Positions 34,246-42,802 of a stretch of 64,000 nucleotides of DNA are shown piece after piece. Origin of the DNA: Coralloluteibacterium thermophilum (GTDB lineage: Bacteria; Pseudomonadota; Gammaproteobacteria; Xanthomonadales; Xanthomonadaceae). Under the pieces are notes generated by a model that saw nothing but the letters and a program-made list of their open reading frames with translations, ran no database searches and was not told the DNA's origin. Both the position numbers and the translations under genes were made by a program. The stretch's first letter is position 1. Each line of letters begins with the position of its first letter. The DNA lies in the NCBI RefSeq assembly GCF_042654365.1, contig NZ_JBHSGG010000034.1, positions 12,625 to 76,624 on the forward strand. Direction: 5' to 3'.

Positions 34246-36300
34246 CTATGGCGCGTCGAGCATGCTGCGCACCGCGTCGGCCAGGGCCTGGAGCGACAGC
34301 GGCTTGGTGAGGGTGCGGGTCAGTCGCGGGTCGGACTCGACGTCGGGCTCGCGCTGCTGGGCGTAGCCGGTGACCAGCAGCGCGCGCAGCTCGGGCCGCA
34401 GCATGCGCGCCCGGGCGAGCATCTGCCGGCCGTCGCCGCCGGGCAGGCCGATGTCCGAGATCACCAGGTCGACCTCGCGCGCGCTGGCGAGGAGCTGCAG
34501 CGCCTCGTCGGCGTCGGCGGCCTCGATCACCGCATAGCCCAGTTCGCGCAGCGCCTCGACGGTCACCGCGCGCACCTGCGGGTTGTCCTCGACCACCAGC
34601 AGCGACTCGCCCCGGGCCGCGACCGGCGCAGGCGGCCGGGCCTCGCGCCGCGCCTCGCCGGGCGCGTCGTGCGCGCGCGGCAGCAGCAGGCGCACGAGGG
34701 TGCCTTCGCCCGGCGTCGAGGCGATCTCGATGTCGCCGCCGGACTGCTTCACGAAACCGTAGACCATCGACAGGCCGAGGCCGGTGCCCTGGCCCGGCGG
34801 CTTGGTGGTGAAGAAGGGCTCGAACACCTTGTCGACCACGTCGCGGCTCATGCCGGTGCCGGTGTCGGCGACCTCCACCGCCACCAGTTCGTCCGGCAGG
34901 CGCGGGCTGCGGGCGGCGCCGGGCTCCAGGTTGCGCACCGTGACGGCGATGGTGCCGCCGGCGGGCAGCGCGTCGCGCGCGTTGATGACGAGGTTCAGCA
35001 GCGCGTTCTCGAGCTGGTTGGCGTCGCACAGCACGCACCAGGGCGCGCCGTGGGCGACGATGTCGAGGCGGATCGACTCGCCGAGGGTCCGCTGCAGCAT
35101 GTCCTGCATCGACAGCGCGAGCGCGTGGGCGTCCACGCTGGTGGGCGCGAGCATCTGCTGGCGCGAGAAGGCGAGCAGGCGATGGGTCAGCGCGGCCGCG
35201 CGCTCCGAGGCGGCGAGCGCGGCGTCGGCGTAGCGTTCCGCGCCTTCGAACCGCCCCTGCTGCAGGCGCCGCTTGAGCAGCTCCATGTTGCCGGTGATGC
35301 CGGTCAGCAGGTTGTTGAAGTCGTGCGCGATGCCGCCGGTGAGACGGCCGACCGCGTCCATCTTCTGCGACTGGCGCAGCTGTTCCTCGGCGCGCTCGCG
35401 CTCGCGCACCTCGGCCTCGAGGCGGGCGTTGGCCTCGATCAGCTCGGCGGTGCGCGCCCAGATGTCGTGCTCCAGCCCCTCGCTGTGGCGCTCGGCCGCG
35501 CTGCGCGCCTGGCGTTCGCGCTCCAGCACCAGCTCGCGCAGGCGTTCCATGGCCTGGCGCTCGGTGACGTCGGTGACGGTGGCGAGCAGGGTGGCCGGGT
35601 CGGTGTGGTGGCCGAGGCGCCACTCGGTCTCGACCACGCGGCCGTCGGCGGCCCGCAGCGGCAGGGTGCCGAGCCAGGTGCCCTCGCGCGCCAGCGCGCC
35701 GCGCGCGGCCTCCAGGCGGCTGCCGGCGGCGTCGGCGACGAGGGCCGAGACCGGGGTGCCGCGCAGCGCCTCGGGCGGCATGCCCAGCATCTGCGCGAAG
35801 GTGGGGTTGACCTCGCCCAGCTCGAAGCCCGCGCTGAGCAGCACGATGCCGGCGCCGGCCATCTCGAACACCGCGCGGAAGCGCGCCTCGCTGCGGCGCA
35901 TGCCGAGCTCGGCGCGGCGTGCGCGCAGCAGGCTGCCCACCGTGGCGAGGAGGATGGACGGATCCACCGGATGCACGAGGTAGGCATCGGCGCCGCCCTC
36001 CAAGCCGGTGACCACGTCGGGCGTGGTCACCGCGGCCGCGGAGAGATGCACGATGGGCGTGGCGGCGGTGGTCGCCGAGGCGCGCAGGCGCCGGCAGACC
36101 TCGAAGCCGGACAGGTCCGGCAGGTTGACGTCGAGGATGACCAGGTCGATGTCCGCGTCGGCCAGGGTCAGGGCCTCGCCGCCGGTGGCGGCCTCGACCG
36201 TCGCGTGTCCGCGGGCGCTCAGGATGCGGCGGGTGGCGTAGCGGCTGGCGGCGTTGTCGTCGACGATCAGGATGCGCGCCGTGTCCCGTCCCCCGTTCAT
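34246..36300 (-). CDS. Hybrid sensor kinase: REC-PAS-HisKA-HATPase-REC
   Basis: A 684-residue cytoplasmic hybrid histidine kinase. An N-terminal receiver (about 10-125, ILIVDDN and VILDVNLPDLSG with the phospho-Asp) leads to a PAS domain (about 135-255). A coiled region follows, then a HisKA box with GGIAHDFNNLLTGI and an HATPase domain (about 400-525: NLVINARDAL, VADTGTGM, GTGLGLSMVYG). A second receiver occupies about 560-680 (VVEDNPQVR, LVISDIGLPGGDG). There are no membrane segments. Its start overlaps the upstream kinase stop as ATGA, making it the last gene of the stressosome operon. It probably relays stressosome output, since no sigma-B-type factor is encoded here. Confidence 0.9.
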   Translation of the reverse strand: MNGGRDTARILIVDDNAASRYATRRILSARGHATVEAATGGEALTLADADIDLVILDVNLPDLSGFEVCRRLRASATTAATPIVHLSAAAVTTPDVVTGLEGGADAYLVHPVDPSILLATVGSLLRARRAELGMRRSEARFRAVFEMAGAGIVLLSAGFELGEVNPTFAQMLGMPPEALRGTPVSALVADAAGSRLEAARGALAREGTWLGTLPLRAADGRVVETEWRLGHHTDPATLLATVTDVTERQAMERLRELVLERERQARSAAERHSEGLEHDIWARTAELIEANARLEAEVRERERAEEQLRQSQKMDAVGRLTGGIAHDFNNLLTGITGNMELLKRRLQQGRFEGAERYADAALAASERAAALTHRLLAFSRQQMLAPTSVDAHALALSMQDMLQRTLGESIRLDIVAHGAPWCVLCDANQLENALLNLVINARDALPAGGTIAVTVRNLEPGAARSPRLPDELVAVEVADTGTGMSRDVVDKVFEPFFTTKPPGQGTGLGLSMVYGFVKQSGGDIEIASTPGEGTLVRLLLPRAHDAPGEARREARPPAPVAARGESLLVVEDNPQVRAVTVEALRELGYAVIEAADADEALQLLASAREVDLVISDIGLPGGDGRQMLARARMLRPELRALLVTGYAQQREPDVESDPRLTRTLTKPLSLQALADAVRSMLDAP

Positions 36301-37112
36301 TCCGGAACGTCCTCCAGCCGCTCGGGCAGGGTCACGCTGAAGGTCGAGCCCGCGCCGAGGCGGCTCTCGCAGGCGACCTCGCCCCGCAGCAGTTCGGCGA
36401 AGCGCCGGCACACCGCCAGGCCCAGGCCGCTGCCGCGGAACTTGCGCTGCAGCGGCGTGTCGACCTGCACGAACTCGTCGAACAGGGTCGGGATCTGCTC
36501 GGGCGCGATGCCCGGGCCGGTATCGCTGACGGTGAAGCGGATGCGCCCGTCGTCGAGCCGGCACGCGGCCACGCGGACCTCGCCGCGGGTGGTGAACTTG
36601 AGCGCGTTGGAGATGAAGTTGCGCAGGATCTGCGAGAGCTTGCGGTCGTCGGAGTACATCCGCGGCAGCGCGCCGGGGTCCTCGAACACGAGCTGCACCG
36701 CGCCGTTGGCGACGATCGGGCGGAACATGCCGCGCAGCGCCGCGAACACGTCCACCAGCGTGAACCAGCCCGGCGAGATGCTGATGCGCCCCGCCTCCAC
36801 GCGGGCCAGGTCGAGCAGGTCGTCGACCATCTCGGACATCTCGGTGGCGGCGCCGGCGATGAACTCGACCTGGACCCGCTGCTCGCCCGCCAGCGGCCCG
36901 TCGACCTCGTCGAGCAGCAGCCGCGCCATGCTGCGGATGGCGCCCAGCGGAGCCCGGAACTCGTGGCTCATGTGCGACAGGAACCGGCTCTTGAGCTCCG
37001 AGGCCTGGCGCAGGCGCTCGGCCTGGTCCTCGATCTCGGCGTAGAGCGCGACCACGGCCAGCTCGGCCTGGGCGGCGTTCTGCTCGGGCGTGGGGACGTC
37101 GGCCGGCATCAT
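36297..37112 (-). CDS. Soluble sensor histidine kinase in the stressosome operon
   Basis: A 271-residue kinase with a short N-terminal coiled coil (about 10-40), a HisKA domain with the phospho-acceptor histidine in FLSHMSHEFRAPLGAIRSMARLL, and an HATPase domain with the N box ILRNFISNALKFT, G1 VSDTGPGI and G2 GSGLGLAVCRR. There is no sensor or membrane part, so its input is probably another protein of the operon. It overlaps the preceding phosphatase gene and the following hybrid kinase gene by 4 bp each (ATGA), indicating strict co-translation. The ATG at 37112 is used; a second ATG follows directly at 37109. Confidence 0.88.
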   Translation of the reverse strand: MMPADVPTPEQNAAQAELAVVALYAEIEDQAERLRQASELKSRFLSHMSHEFRAPLGAIRSMARLLLDEVDGPLAGEQRVQVEFIAGAATEMSEMVDDLLDLARVEAGRISISPGWFTLVDVFAALRGMFRPIVANGAVQLVFEDPGALPRMYSDDRKLSQILRNFISNALKFTTRGEVRVAACRLDDGRIRFTVSDTGPGIAPEQIPTLFDEFVQVDTPLQRKFRGSGLGLAVCRRFAELLRGEVACESRLGAGSTFSVTLPERLEDVPE

Positions 37113-38107
37113 GCGGACGAGCCTAGGGAAAGGGCCAGCACGGTGACGTCGTCGTTGCCGCGGCGGAAGTCGCGGTAGAGCACGCCCGCGAGCACCGCGG
37201 GGTGGTAGTTCAGCAGGCCGGGGTAGTCGCGCAGCGAGAACCGCGACTGCAGGCCGTCGGAGAACATCAGCAGGCGGGCGCCGCCTTCGAAGTCCAGCGC
37301 GTAGGACTGCCGGCGCCGCGCCGGACCCTGGCCGACGATGCCGCTCTGCGAGGGCAGCCCGCGGCTGCGCTCGGCGGTCGCCAGCAGCACGCCGACGTTG
37401 CCGATCCCGGCGGCGACGACGCGCCCGCGGGCGGGATCCACGCCGGCGACGCTGACCGCGCCGCCACGGGTTCCGGCCATGGCCGCGTGCACGGCTTCCA
37501 GCACCTCGTCCGGCGCCTCCGCCCGGCTGCCCTCGAAGCCGGCGCGCCCCGCGCGCGCGGCAGCCGCCGCCGCGCTGCCGTGGCCGAGGCCGTCGATCAC
37601 GATGGCGAGCACGCCATCGCCCCGGGGCCGCACGCACCAGGTGTCGCCGCAGTCCTGCTCGCCCGGCAGCGGAAGGTTGACCACCCCCCAGTCGGGCGAG
37701 GGCGCGCGTGCGCCGGGCCGCCCGCGCTCGATGCGGCTCACCAGCACGCTGCCGCGCGCGTCGCTCCACAGGTCGAAGGTGGAGGAGAGCCGCTGGATGG
37801 CGCCGAGCCCGGTGCCGGCGGTGCCCGCCGTCGAGTAGCCGTCCACCAGGCAGCGCGCGGGATCGAAGCCGCGGCCGCGGTCGATCGCCAGCACCTCGAC
37901 GCCCTGGCGCGGCCCGTCCATCGCGCGCAGCAGCAGCTCGCCGCCGCCGGCGTGCCGGACCTGGTTGTTGCCCAGCTCGGTGACGACGATGGCCAGCCGC
38001 CCGGCCTCGGTCTCGTCCAGTCCGGCCTCGCGCGCGAGCCCGGCGCCCACCCGCCGCGCCTGGCCGACCTCGCTGGCGTCCGTGACCTGGCAGTGGATCT
38101 GCGCCAT
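37109..38107 (-). CDS. HATPase-SpoIIE/PP2C phosphatase fusion (RsbX-like)
   Basis: A 332-residue fusion. Residues about 1-130 form an RsbW/RsbT-like ATPase domain (LAIVVTELGNNQVRHAG as N box, VLAIDRGRGFDP, GTGLGAIQRLSS). Residues about 140-330 form a SpoIIE-type PP2C phosphatase (GDGVLAIVIDGLGHGSAAA, VAAGIGNVG, LLMFSDGLQSRF, GNDDVTVLALSL with metal-binding Asp residues). Stand-alone RsbX removes phosphates from RsbR and RsbS to reset the stressosome, so the fusion probably does the same. It lies 11 bases after rsbT and overlaps the next kinase gene by 4 bp. Confidence 0.9.
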   Translation of the reverse strand: MAQIHCQVTDASEVGQARRVGAGLAREAGLDETEAGRLAIVVTELGNNQVRHAGGGELLLRAMDGPRQGVEVLAIDRGRGFDPARCLVDGYSTAGTAGTGLGAIQRLSSTFDLWSDARGSVLVSRIERGRPGARAPSPDWGVVNLPLPGEQDCGDTWCVRPRGDGVLAIVIDGLGHGSAAAAAARAGRAGFEGSRAEAPDEVLEAVHAAMAGTRGGAVSVAGVDPARGRVVAAGIGNVGVLLATAERSRGLPSQSGIVGQGPARRRQSYALDFEGGARLLMFSDGLQSRFSLRDYPGLLNYHPAVLAGVLYRDFRRGNDDVTVLALSLGSSA

Positions 38108-38118
38108 CGGCGTCGTCC

Positions 38119-38526
38119 TCAGCGCCAGCGCACGACGGTGACGCGCGTCCCGGCGCCCGGCGCCGACGCGATGTCGAACTCGTTGACCAGCCGGCGCGAG
38201 CCGCCGAGCCCCATGCCCAGCCCGCTGCCGGAGGTCCAGCCGTCGGTCAGGGCCTGGTCGATGTCGGGGATGCCCGGGCCCTGGTCGGAGAAGACCAGGC
38301 GCACGCCGGTGCGCGCGCCGTCCTCCAGCACCTCGGCGCGCATCTCGCCGCCGAGGCCGTAGACCACGGTGTTGCGCGACAGCTCGCTGGCGGCGGTCAC
38401 GAGCTTGGTCTGGTCGACGAGGCGGAACCCCGTCTCCTGGGTGAGGCGCCTGACGAGCTGTCGCGCGAGGACGACGTCCTGTTCGACGCGGAGCGGCAGG
38501 ACCTCAGCGCGTACGACGGTCGGCAT
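38119..38526 (-). CDS. rsbT: Stressosome switch kinase RsbT
   Basis: A 135-residue GHKL-family serine/threonine kinase. The ATP site is visible as KLVTAASELSRNTVVYG (N box), LVFSDQGPGIPDID (G1) and TSGSGLGMGLGGSRRLVNEF (G2). In a stressosome RsbT phosphorylates RsbS and RsbR after stress, is released and activates a downstream partner. The ATG at 38526 is used because the family starts with a short strand at this point. The gene overlaps the end of rsbS by 23 bases. Its downstream target here is unknown, as no RsbU or sigma factor is encoded in the operon. The adjacent kinases or phosphatase are candidates. Confidence 0.93.
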   Translation of the reverse strand: MPTVVRAEVLPLRVEQDVVLARQLVRRLTQETGFRLVDQTKLVTAASELSRNTVVYGLGGEMRAEVLEDGARTGVRLVFSDQGPGIPDIDQALTDGWTSGSGLGMGLGGSRRLVNEFDIASAPGAGTRVTVVRWR

Positions 38527-38884
38527 CGACGCTCCGGGTGATGCCCAGCAGGCGCATGCCACGCTCGACGTCGAGTGCGGTCAGCACGTTCGGGAGCGAC
38601 AGGCCCAGCTCGACGAGGGTGATGGCGACCGCCGGCTGCATGCCGACCACCACGGTGCGCGCGTCCATGATCGCGGCGATGCCGGAGATGGTCGCGATCG
38701 TGCGGCCGATGAAGGAATCCACCAGCTCCAGCGCGGAGATGTCGATGAGCACGCCGCGCGCGCCGGTCTGGCTGATGCGCGCGGCGAGGTCGTCCTGCAG
38801 CGCGAGCGCGATGTCGTCGTGCAGCTCGACCTGGATGGTCACCAGCAGCACGTCGCCCATGCGCAGGATGGGGATGCGGTCCAT
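38504..38884 (-). CDS. rsbS: Stressosome scaffold protein RsbS (STAS domain)
   Basis: A 126-residue single STAS domain. The phosphorylation site is preserved as DISALELVDSFIGRTIATIS, where the serine of DISAL corresponds to Ser59 of Bacillus RsbS. It assembles with RsbR into the icosahedral stressosome core that holds RsbT inactive. The ATG at 38884 gives a family-typical start (MDRIPILRMGDVLLVTIQ). It follows rsbR by 10 bases and overlaps rsbT by 23, so the three are stoichiometrically linked. Confidence 0.94.
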   Translation of the reverse strand: MDRIPILRMGDVLLVTIQVELHDDIALALQDDLAARISQTGARGVLIDISALELVDSFIGRTIATISGIAAIMDARTVVVGMQPAVAITLVELGLSLPNVLTALDVERGMRLLGITRSVDADRRTR

Positions 38885-38894
38885 GCGGATGCCC

Positions 38895-39731
38895 TCAGGC
38901 TTCGACCACGGCGCGACCGATGCGGCTCAGGGCCAGCGCCAGCGCGTCCGCCAGGTTGGCCTTGGTCTGGATGCCCTGGAGGTCCACGCCGAGGTGCACG
39001 ATGGTCTGCGCGATCTGCGGGCGGATGCCGCTGATGATGCAGTCCGCGCCCATCAGGCGGATCGCGGTGGCGGTCTTGAGCAGGTGCTGCGCGACCAGGG
39101 TGTCCACGGTCGGCACGCCGGTGATGTCGATGATGGCGATGCCGGCGCCGGTCTCGGCGATGCGCTGGAGCAGCGACTCCATGACCACCTGGGTGCGCGC
39201 GCTGTCGAGCGTGCCGATCATCGGCAGCGCGAGGATGCCGTCCCACAGCTTGACCACGGGCGTGGAGAGTTCCAGCAGCTCTTCCTGCTGGCGCGCGATG
39301 ACCTGCTCGCGCGAGAGCTGGAAGGCGTTGACCGTGTGCATGCCGAGGCCGTCGATCAGCTCCGACGCGGCCCAGATCTCGCTGGCGCAGGTCGCCGCGT
39401 CGCCGGCGTGGATGTCCTCGAGCAGGGCGAACAGCGGCCGCTTGAACGAGAAGATGAAGGTGGCGGTCTGCTCGGCGCTGAAGCCCAGCGTCGCGCGGCG
39501 CCGCGACAGGCCGTCGAGGAAGGCGCGCACCGGCGTCCACGCCGCCTCGCCCGAGCCGGACACGGCGTCCGCGAAGAGCCCCAGGAACTCGGCGGCCTGG
39601 CTGCGCACCTCGTCGACGCCGGCGCGTCGGTCCTGGGTGACGCCCGATTCCGCGAGCTGCGCCAGCCACTGGTCGAGAAGCTGCTGGCGACGTTCGGCGA
39701 TGGCGGTGGCAGTGGTCGGGCGCAGGCTCAT
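38895..39731 (-). CDS. rsbR: Stressosome sensor protein RsbR
   Basis: A 278-residue protein. The N-terminal half (about 10-150) is helical and would project from the stressosome as a sensory turret. Its ligand is not evident, although RsbRD-type or globin-like folds are common. The C-terminal STAS domain (about 160-275) carries IIDITGVPTVDT and IISGIRPQIAQT, which hold the two threonines phosphorylated by RsbT. The ATG at 39731 is chosen because GGGGA lies 8 bases upstream; an in-frame ATG at 39746 is possible. It is the first gene of a six-gene operon. Confidence 0.92.
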   Translation of the reverse strand: MSLRPTTATAIAERRQQLLDQWLAQLAESGVTQDRRAGVDEVRSQAAEFLGLFADAVSGSGEAAWTPVRAFLDGLSRRRATLGFSAEQTATFIFSFKRPLFALLEDIHAGDAATCASEIWAASELIDGLGMHTVNAFQLSREQVIARQQEELLELSTPVVKLWDGILALPMIGTLDSARTQVVMESLLQRIAETGAGIAIIDITGVPTVDTLVAQHLLKTATAIRLMGADCIISGIRPQIAQTIVHLGVDLQGIQTKANLADALALALSRIGRAVVEA

Positions 39732-39830
39732 CCGGACATTCCCCATGTTCGACGAAAGGCCGAACAGGGTGCGGATGCGGCGTGACGTCTCCGCGAAGGC
39801 CGCGGCCGTGGGCGCCGGTAGAATCCCCGC

Positions 39831-40658
39831 ATGAGCACCCCCCACGACTCTTCCCTCGGCCGCGAGACGCCCTACCCCACGCGCTACCAGCCGGAGCTGC
39901 TGTTCCCGATCCCGCGCGCGACCGGGCGCGCGGCGATCGGCATCGCCGGCACCCCGCCCTTCCATGGCGTGGACATCTGGAACGGCTACGAACTGTCCTG
40001 GCTGGATGCGCGCGGCAAGCCGCACGTCGCCGTCGCGACGTTCTCGGTCCCCGCGACCAGCAGCCACCTGATCGAGTCCAAGAGCTTCAAGCTCTACCTG
40101 AACTCGCTGAACGCGCACGTCGTCACCGATGCGGAGGCGGTGCGCGCGCTGCTGGCCCGGGACCTGTCCGCCGCGGCCGGCGCGCCGGTGACGGTCGAAC
40201 TGGTCCCGGCGGCCCGCTTCGACGCCTGCGCCCTGGCGCCGCTCGAAGGCGACCCGATCGACGACGCGGACGTGGCCATCGACAGCTACGGCCCGCCGCA
40301 GCCGGCCTTCCTGGCCGCGGACGCGGGATGCCGGGTCGAGGAGACCCTGGTCTCGCACCTGCTGAAGTCGAACTGCCCGGTGACCGGCCAGCCCGACTGG
40401 GCGAGCGTGCAGGTCCGCTACGCCGGGCCGCGCATCGACCGCGCCGGCCTGCTGCGCTACCTCGTCTCCTTCCGCGAGCACGCCGATTTCCACGAGCAGT
40501 GCGTGGAGCGCATCTTCTGCGACCTGCAGCGCCACTGCGGGCCGGAACGGTTGAGCGTGTACGCGCGCTACACCCGCCGCGGCGGGCTCGACATCAATCC
40601 CTTCCGCAGCAGCGCGCCAGGCGAGGTCCCGCCCAATCCGCGCGGCGCGCGGCAGTAG
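39831..40658 (+). CDS. queF: NADPH-dependent 7-cyano-7-deazaguanine reductase QueF
   Basis: A 275-residue reductase that turns preQ0 nitrile into preQ1 amine in queuosine biosynthesis for tRNA wobble modification. The length and two tandem tunnelling-fold halves make it the long (YqcD-type) form. The nucleophilic cysteine is in LKSNCPVTGQPDW, the NADPH-binding E(S/L)KS(F/L)K motif is ESKSFKLYLNSLN in the N-terminal half, and the conserved FHEQCVERIF follows. The ATG at 39831 gives the correct N-terminus. It diverges from the stressosome operon. Confidence 0.94.
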   Translation: MSTPHDSSLGRETPYPTRYQPELLFPIPRATGRAAIGIAGTPPFHGVDIWNGYELSWLDARGKPHVAVATFSVPATSSHLIESKSFKLYLNSLNAHVVTDAEAVRALLARDLSAAAGAPVTVELVPAARFDACALAPLEGDPIDDADVAIDSYGPPQPAFLAADAGCRVEETLVSHLLKSNCPVTGQPDWASVQVRYAGPRIDRAGLLRYLVSFREHADFHEQCVERIFCDLQRHCGPERLSVYARYTRRGGLDINPFRSSAPGEVPPNPRGARQ

Positions 40659-40661
40659 CGG

Positions 40662-42584
40662 CTACGGCATCGCCCGCGCGTCGGCGGCCCCGGGCAGGAC
40701 GCGCGGCAGCGCCGGCGGTGCGCGCAGCGCCCGCCACCACCAGGGCACCAGCAGCAGGCCGAGCGCGAGGGCGCCCCAGGCGAACAGCGGCGAGGCCCCG
40801 GGCGCCGGCAGCAGCAGGCGCCCGCAGCCGAACAGCACCGAGAACAGCGACACCGCCGCGACCGCGACCACGCCGAGCTGCGCGAACAGGGCGCGCCGCG
40901 GCGCGGCGGCCGGCATGCCGGCGCGCACCGCCGTGCGGCCCCAGGCTCCGACCGGCCGCACGCGGGCGTAGAACCGGTCCAGCACCGCGCGGTCTGTCGG
41001 CGGCGTGCACAGCGTCGCGACGACGGCGACGGTCGTGGGCACCAGTGCCATCAGCGACAGGCGCACCCATTCGAGGTCCGGGTCGGTGCCGAAGCGCCAC
41101 AGCAGCAGCGGCGCGGTGACGAGCGAGGCGACCATCGCCGCCAGCTCGGTGTAGAGGCTGGCGCGCTCCCACAGCCAGCGCAGCAGCAGCGCCGGGCCCA
41201 TGCCCGCGCCGAACAGCAGCGAGACGAACCAGGCGGTCTGGATCGAACCCAGGTTGGCCATGACCGCCACCGCGATCGCCAGGATCAGCAGGTTCGACAG
41301 GCGCGCCACCAGGACCAGCTCGCGGTTGCCCGGCTCGCGCCGCAGCCACGCGCGGCAGACGATGCGGTCGTAGACGTCGTTGCTCCAGTACGAGGCGCCC
41401 CAGTTCAGGTGGGTGTCCACCGTCGAGGCCAGCGCGGCCAGCAGGCCGACCAGCATCAGCCCGCGCAGCCCCGGCGGCATCAGGTCCTGGATCCCCTGCA
41501 CGAACAGCAGCTCGCGCGCCGCGGCGAAGGCCGGCTCGGCCGCTTCGGCCGGCGTGAACGGGTACAGGACCAGCAGGCCCACGCAGATGCCCAGCCACAG
41601 CAGGCTGCGCAGCAGGATCTGGACCCAGGCGAAGACCACCCCGGCCACGCGCGCGTCGCGGTCGCTGCGGCAGGCCATCGAGCGCTGCGCGAGGTAGCCG
41701 GTGCCGTCCGCGTACATCTGGAACAGCCACTGCATGCTCACCACCACGAGGAAGGGCAGCAGGAGTTCGCGCGCGCTCGCCGGGGGCGCGAAGGACAGCA
41801 GCTGCGCGGCCCGCACCTCGCCGTAGAGCGCCACTACGCGCTCGCCGAGGCCGGCCACGCCGCCCGCCGCGGCCAGCACGAACCAGGCGTAGGCCGCGGT
41901 GCCGACGAGGGCGATCCCGAGCTGGAGCACGTCGGTGTTGATGACCGCGCGCAGTCCGCCGGTGATGGAATAGGTCGCCGAGAAGGCGACGATCAGCAGG
42001 ATCGAGATCAGGCTGTCGGCCGTGGCGACGTCGGCCGGCAGCCCGGTGGCGCTCTCGCCCAGGCGCAGGCCGGTCGCGTTCACCAGGTCGAGCACCAGCC
42101 GGTAGGCGCCTTCCGGCAGCCAGGCGTGCCACGGCAGGAACACCTCGGCGATGCGCACCGCCGCGACCAGCACCATCGCCATCACCACGCAGTTGATGAC
42201 GGTGCCGTAGTAGATCGCCTTGAGCCCGCGCAGCGCGAGCACGCCGCGGCCGCTGTAGCGCGCCTCCGCCAGCTCGGCGTCGGTGAGCACCCCGCTGCGC
42301 CGCCACAGCGCCGAGAGCACGAAGGCGAGCAGCAGGAAGGCCAGACCGTAGATCCACAGGCGCCACAGCGCGAAGACGCCGGCCGTCGCCACCAGGCCCG
42401 CCACCAGCAGCGGCGTGTCCGCGGCGAACTGGGTGGCGGACATCGACAGCCCGACCTTCCAGCCCGGCGCCTTGCGGCCGGCGAGGAAGTACTCCTCCAG
42501 GTTGCGCGAGGCGGCGCGGCGCGCGCGCAGCCCCGAGAGCACCGCGTAGGCGAGGAACAGCAGGACGATCAGCAGGTCGATCAT
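40662..42584 (-). CDS. Sodium:solute symporter (SSS family)
   Basis: A 640-residue integral membrane protein with about 13-15 hydrophobic segments. It begins IDLLIVLLFLAYAVLSGL, followed by EEYFLAGRKAPGWKVGLSMSATQFAADTPL, a typical SSS start where the solute and Na+ site lies. GLRAVINTDVLQ in the middle matches the SSS signature region. The C-terminal tail is hydrophobic and less conserved. The substrate cannot be told from sequence. The relatives I am aware of include transporters annotated for sugars, proline or unknown solutes. The ATG at 42584 is chosen as the first in front of the first helix. The gene is convergent with queF (3-base gap). Confidence 0.85.
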   Translation of the reverse strand: MIDLLIVLLFLAYAVLSGLRARRAASRNLEEYFLAGRKAPGWKVGLSMSATQFAADTPLLVAGLVATAGVFALWRLWIYGLAFLLLAFVLSALWRRSGVLTDAELAEARYSGRGVLALRGLKAIYYGTVINCVVMAMVLVAAVRIAEVFLPWHAWLPEGAYRLVLDLVNATGLRLGESATGLPADVATADSLISILLIVAFSATYSITGGLRAVINTDVLQLGIALVGTAAYAWFVLAAAGGVAGLGERVVALYGEVRAAQLLSFAPPASARELLLPFLVVVSMQWLFQMYADGTGYLAQRSMACRSDRDARVAGVVFAWVQILLRSLLWLGICVGLLVLYPFTPAEAAEPAFAAARELLFVQGIQDLMPPGLRGLMLVGLLAALASTVDTHLNWGASYWSNDVYDRIVCRAWLRREPGNRELVLVARLSNLLILAIAVAVMANLGSIQTAWFVSLLFGAGMGPALLLRWLWERASLYTELAAMVASLVTAPLLLWRFGTDPDLEWVRLSLMALVPTTVAVVATLCTPPTDRAVLDRFYARVRPVGAWGRTAVRAGMPAAAPRRALFAQLGVVAVAAVSLFSVLFGCGRLLLPAPGASPLFAWGALALGLLLVPWWWRALRAPPALPRVLPGAADARAMP

Positions 42585-42802
42585 GCCGCCGCCCGCGCCG
42601 GCGCGCGCCCTCCGGGGTCGCGGCCCGCGCGCCGCGGGGACGTCCTGCGTCGTGTCGCCTCCATCGCCTCCGCACCTGCCACGCCGCGCGGCCTCGCGCC
42701 GCGACGCCACGACCCTCGCGGCGGCGCCATCACCGGTGCGTGAAGGGTGCGCGCCGCTGCGCATCGCGGGAGAATCGCGGTCCGTTCCGCTCCGCAGCCG
42801 CC

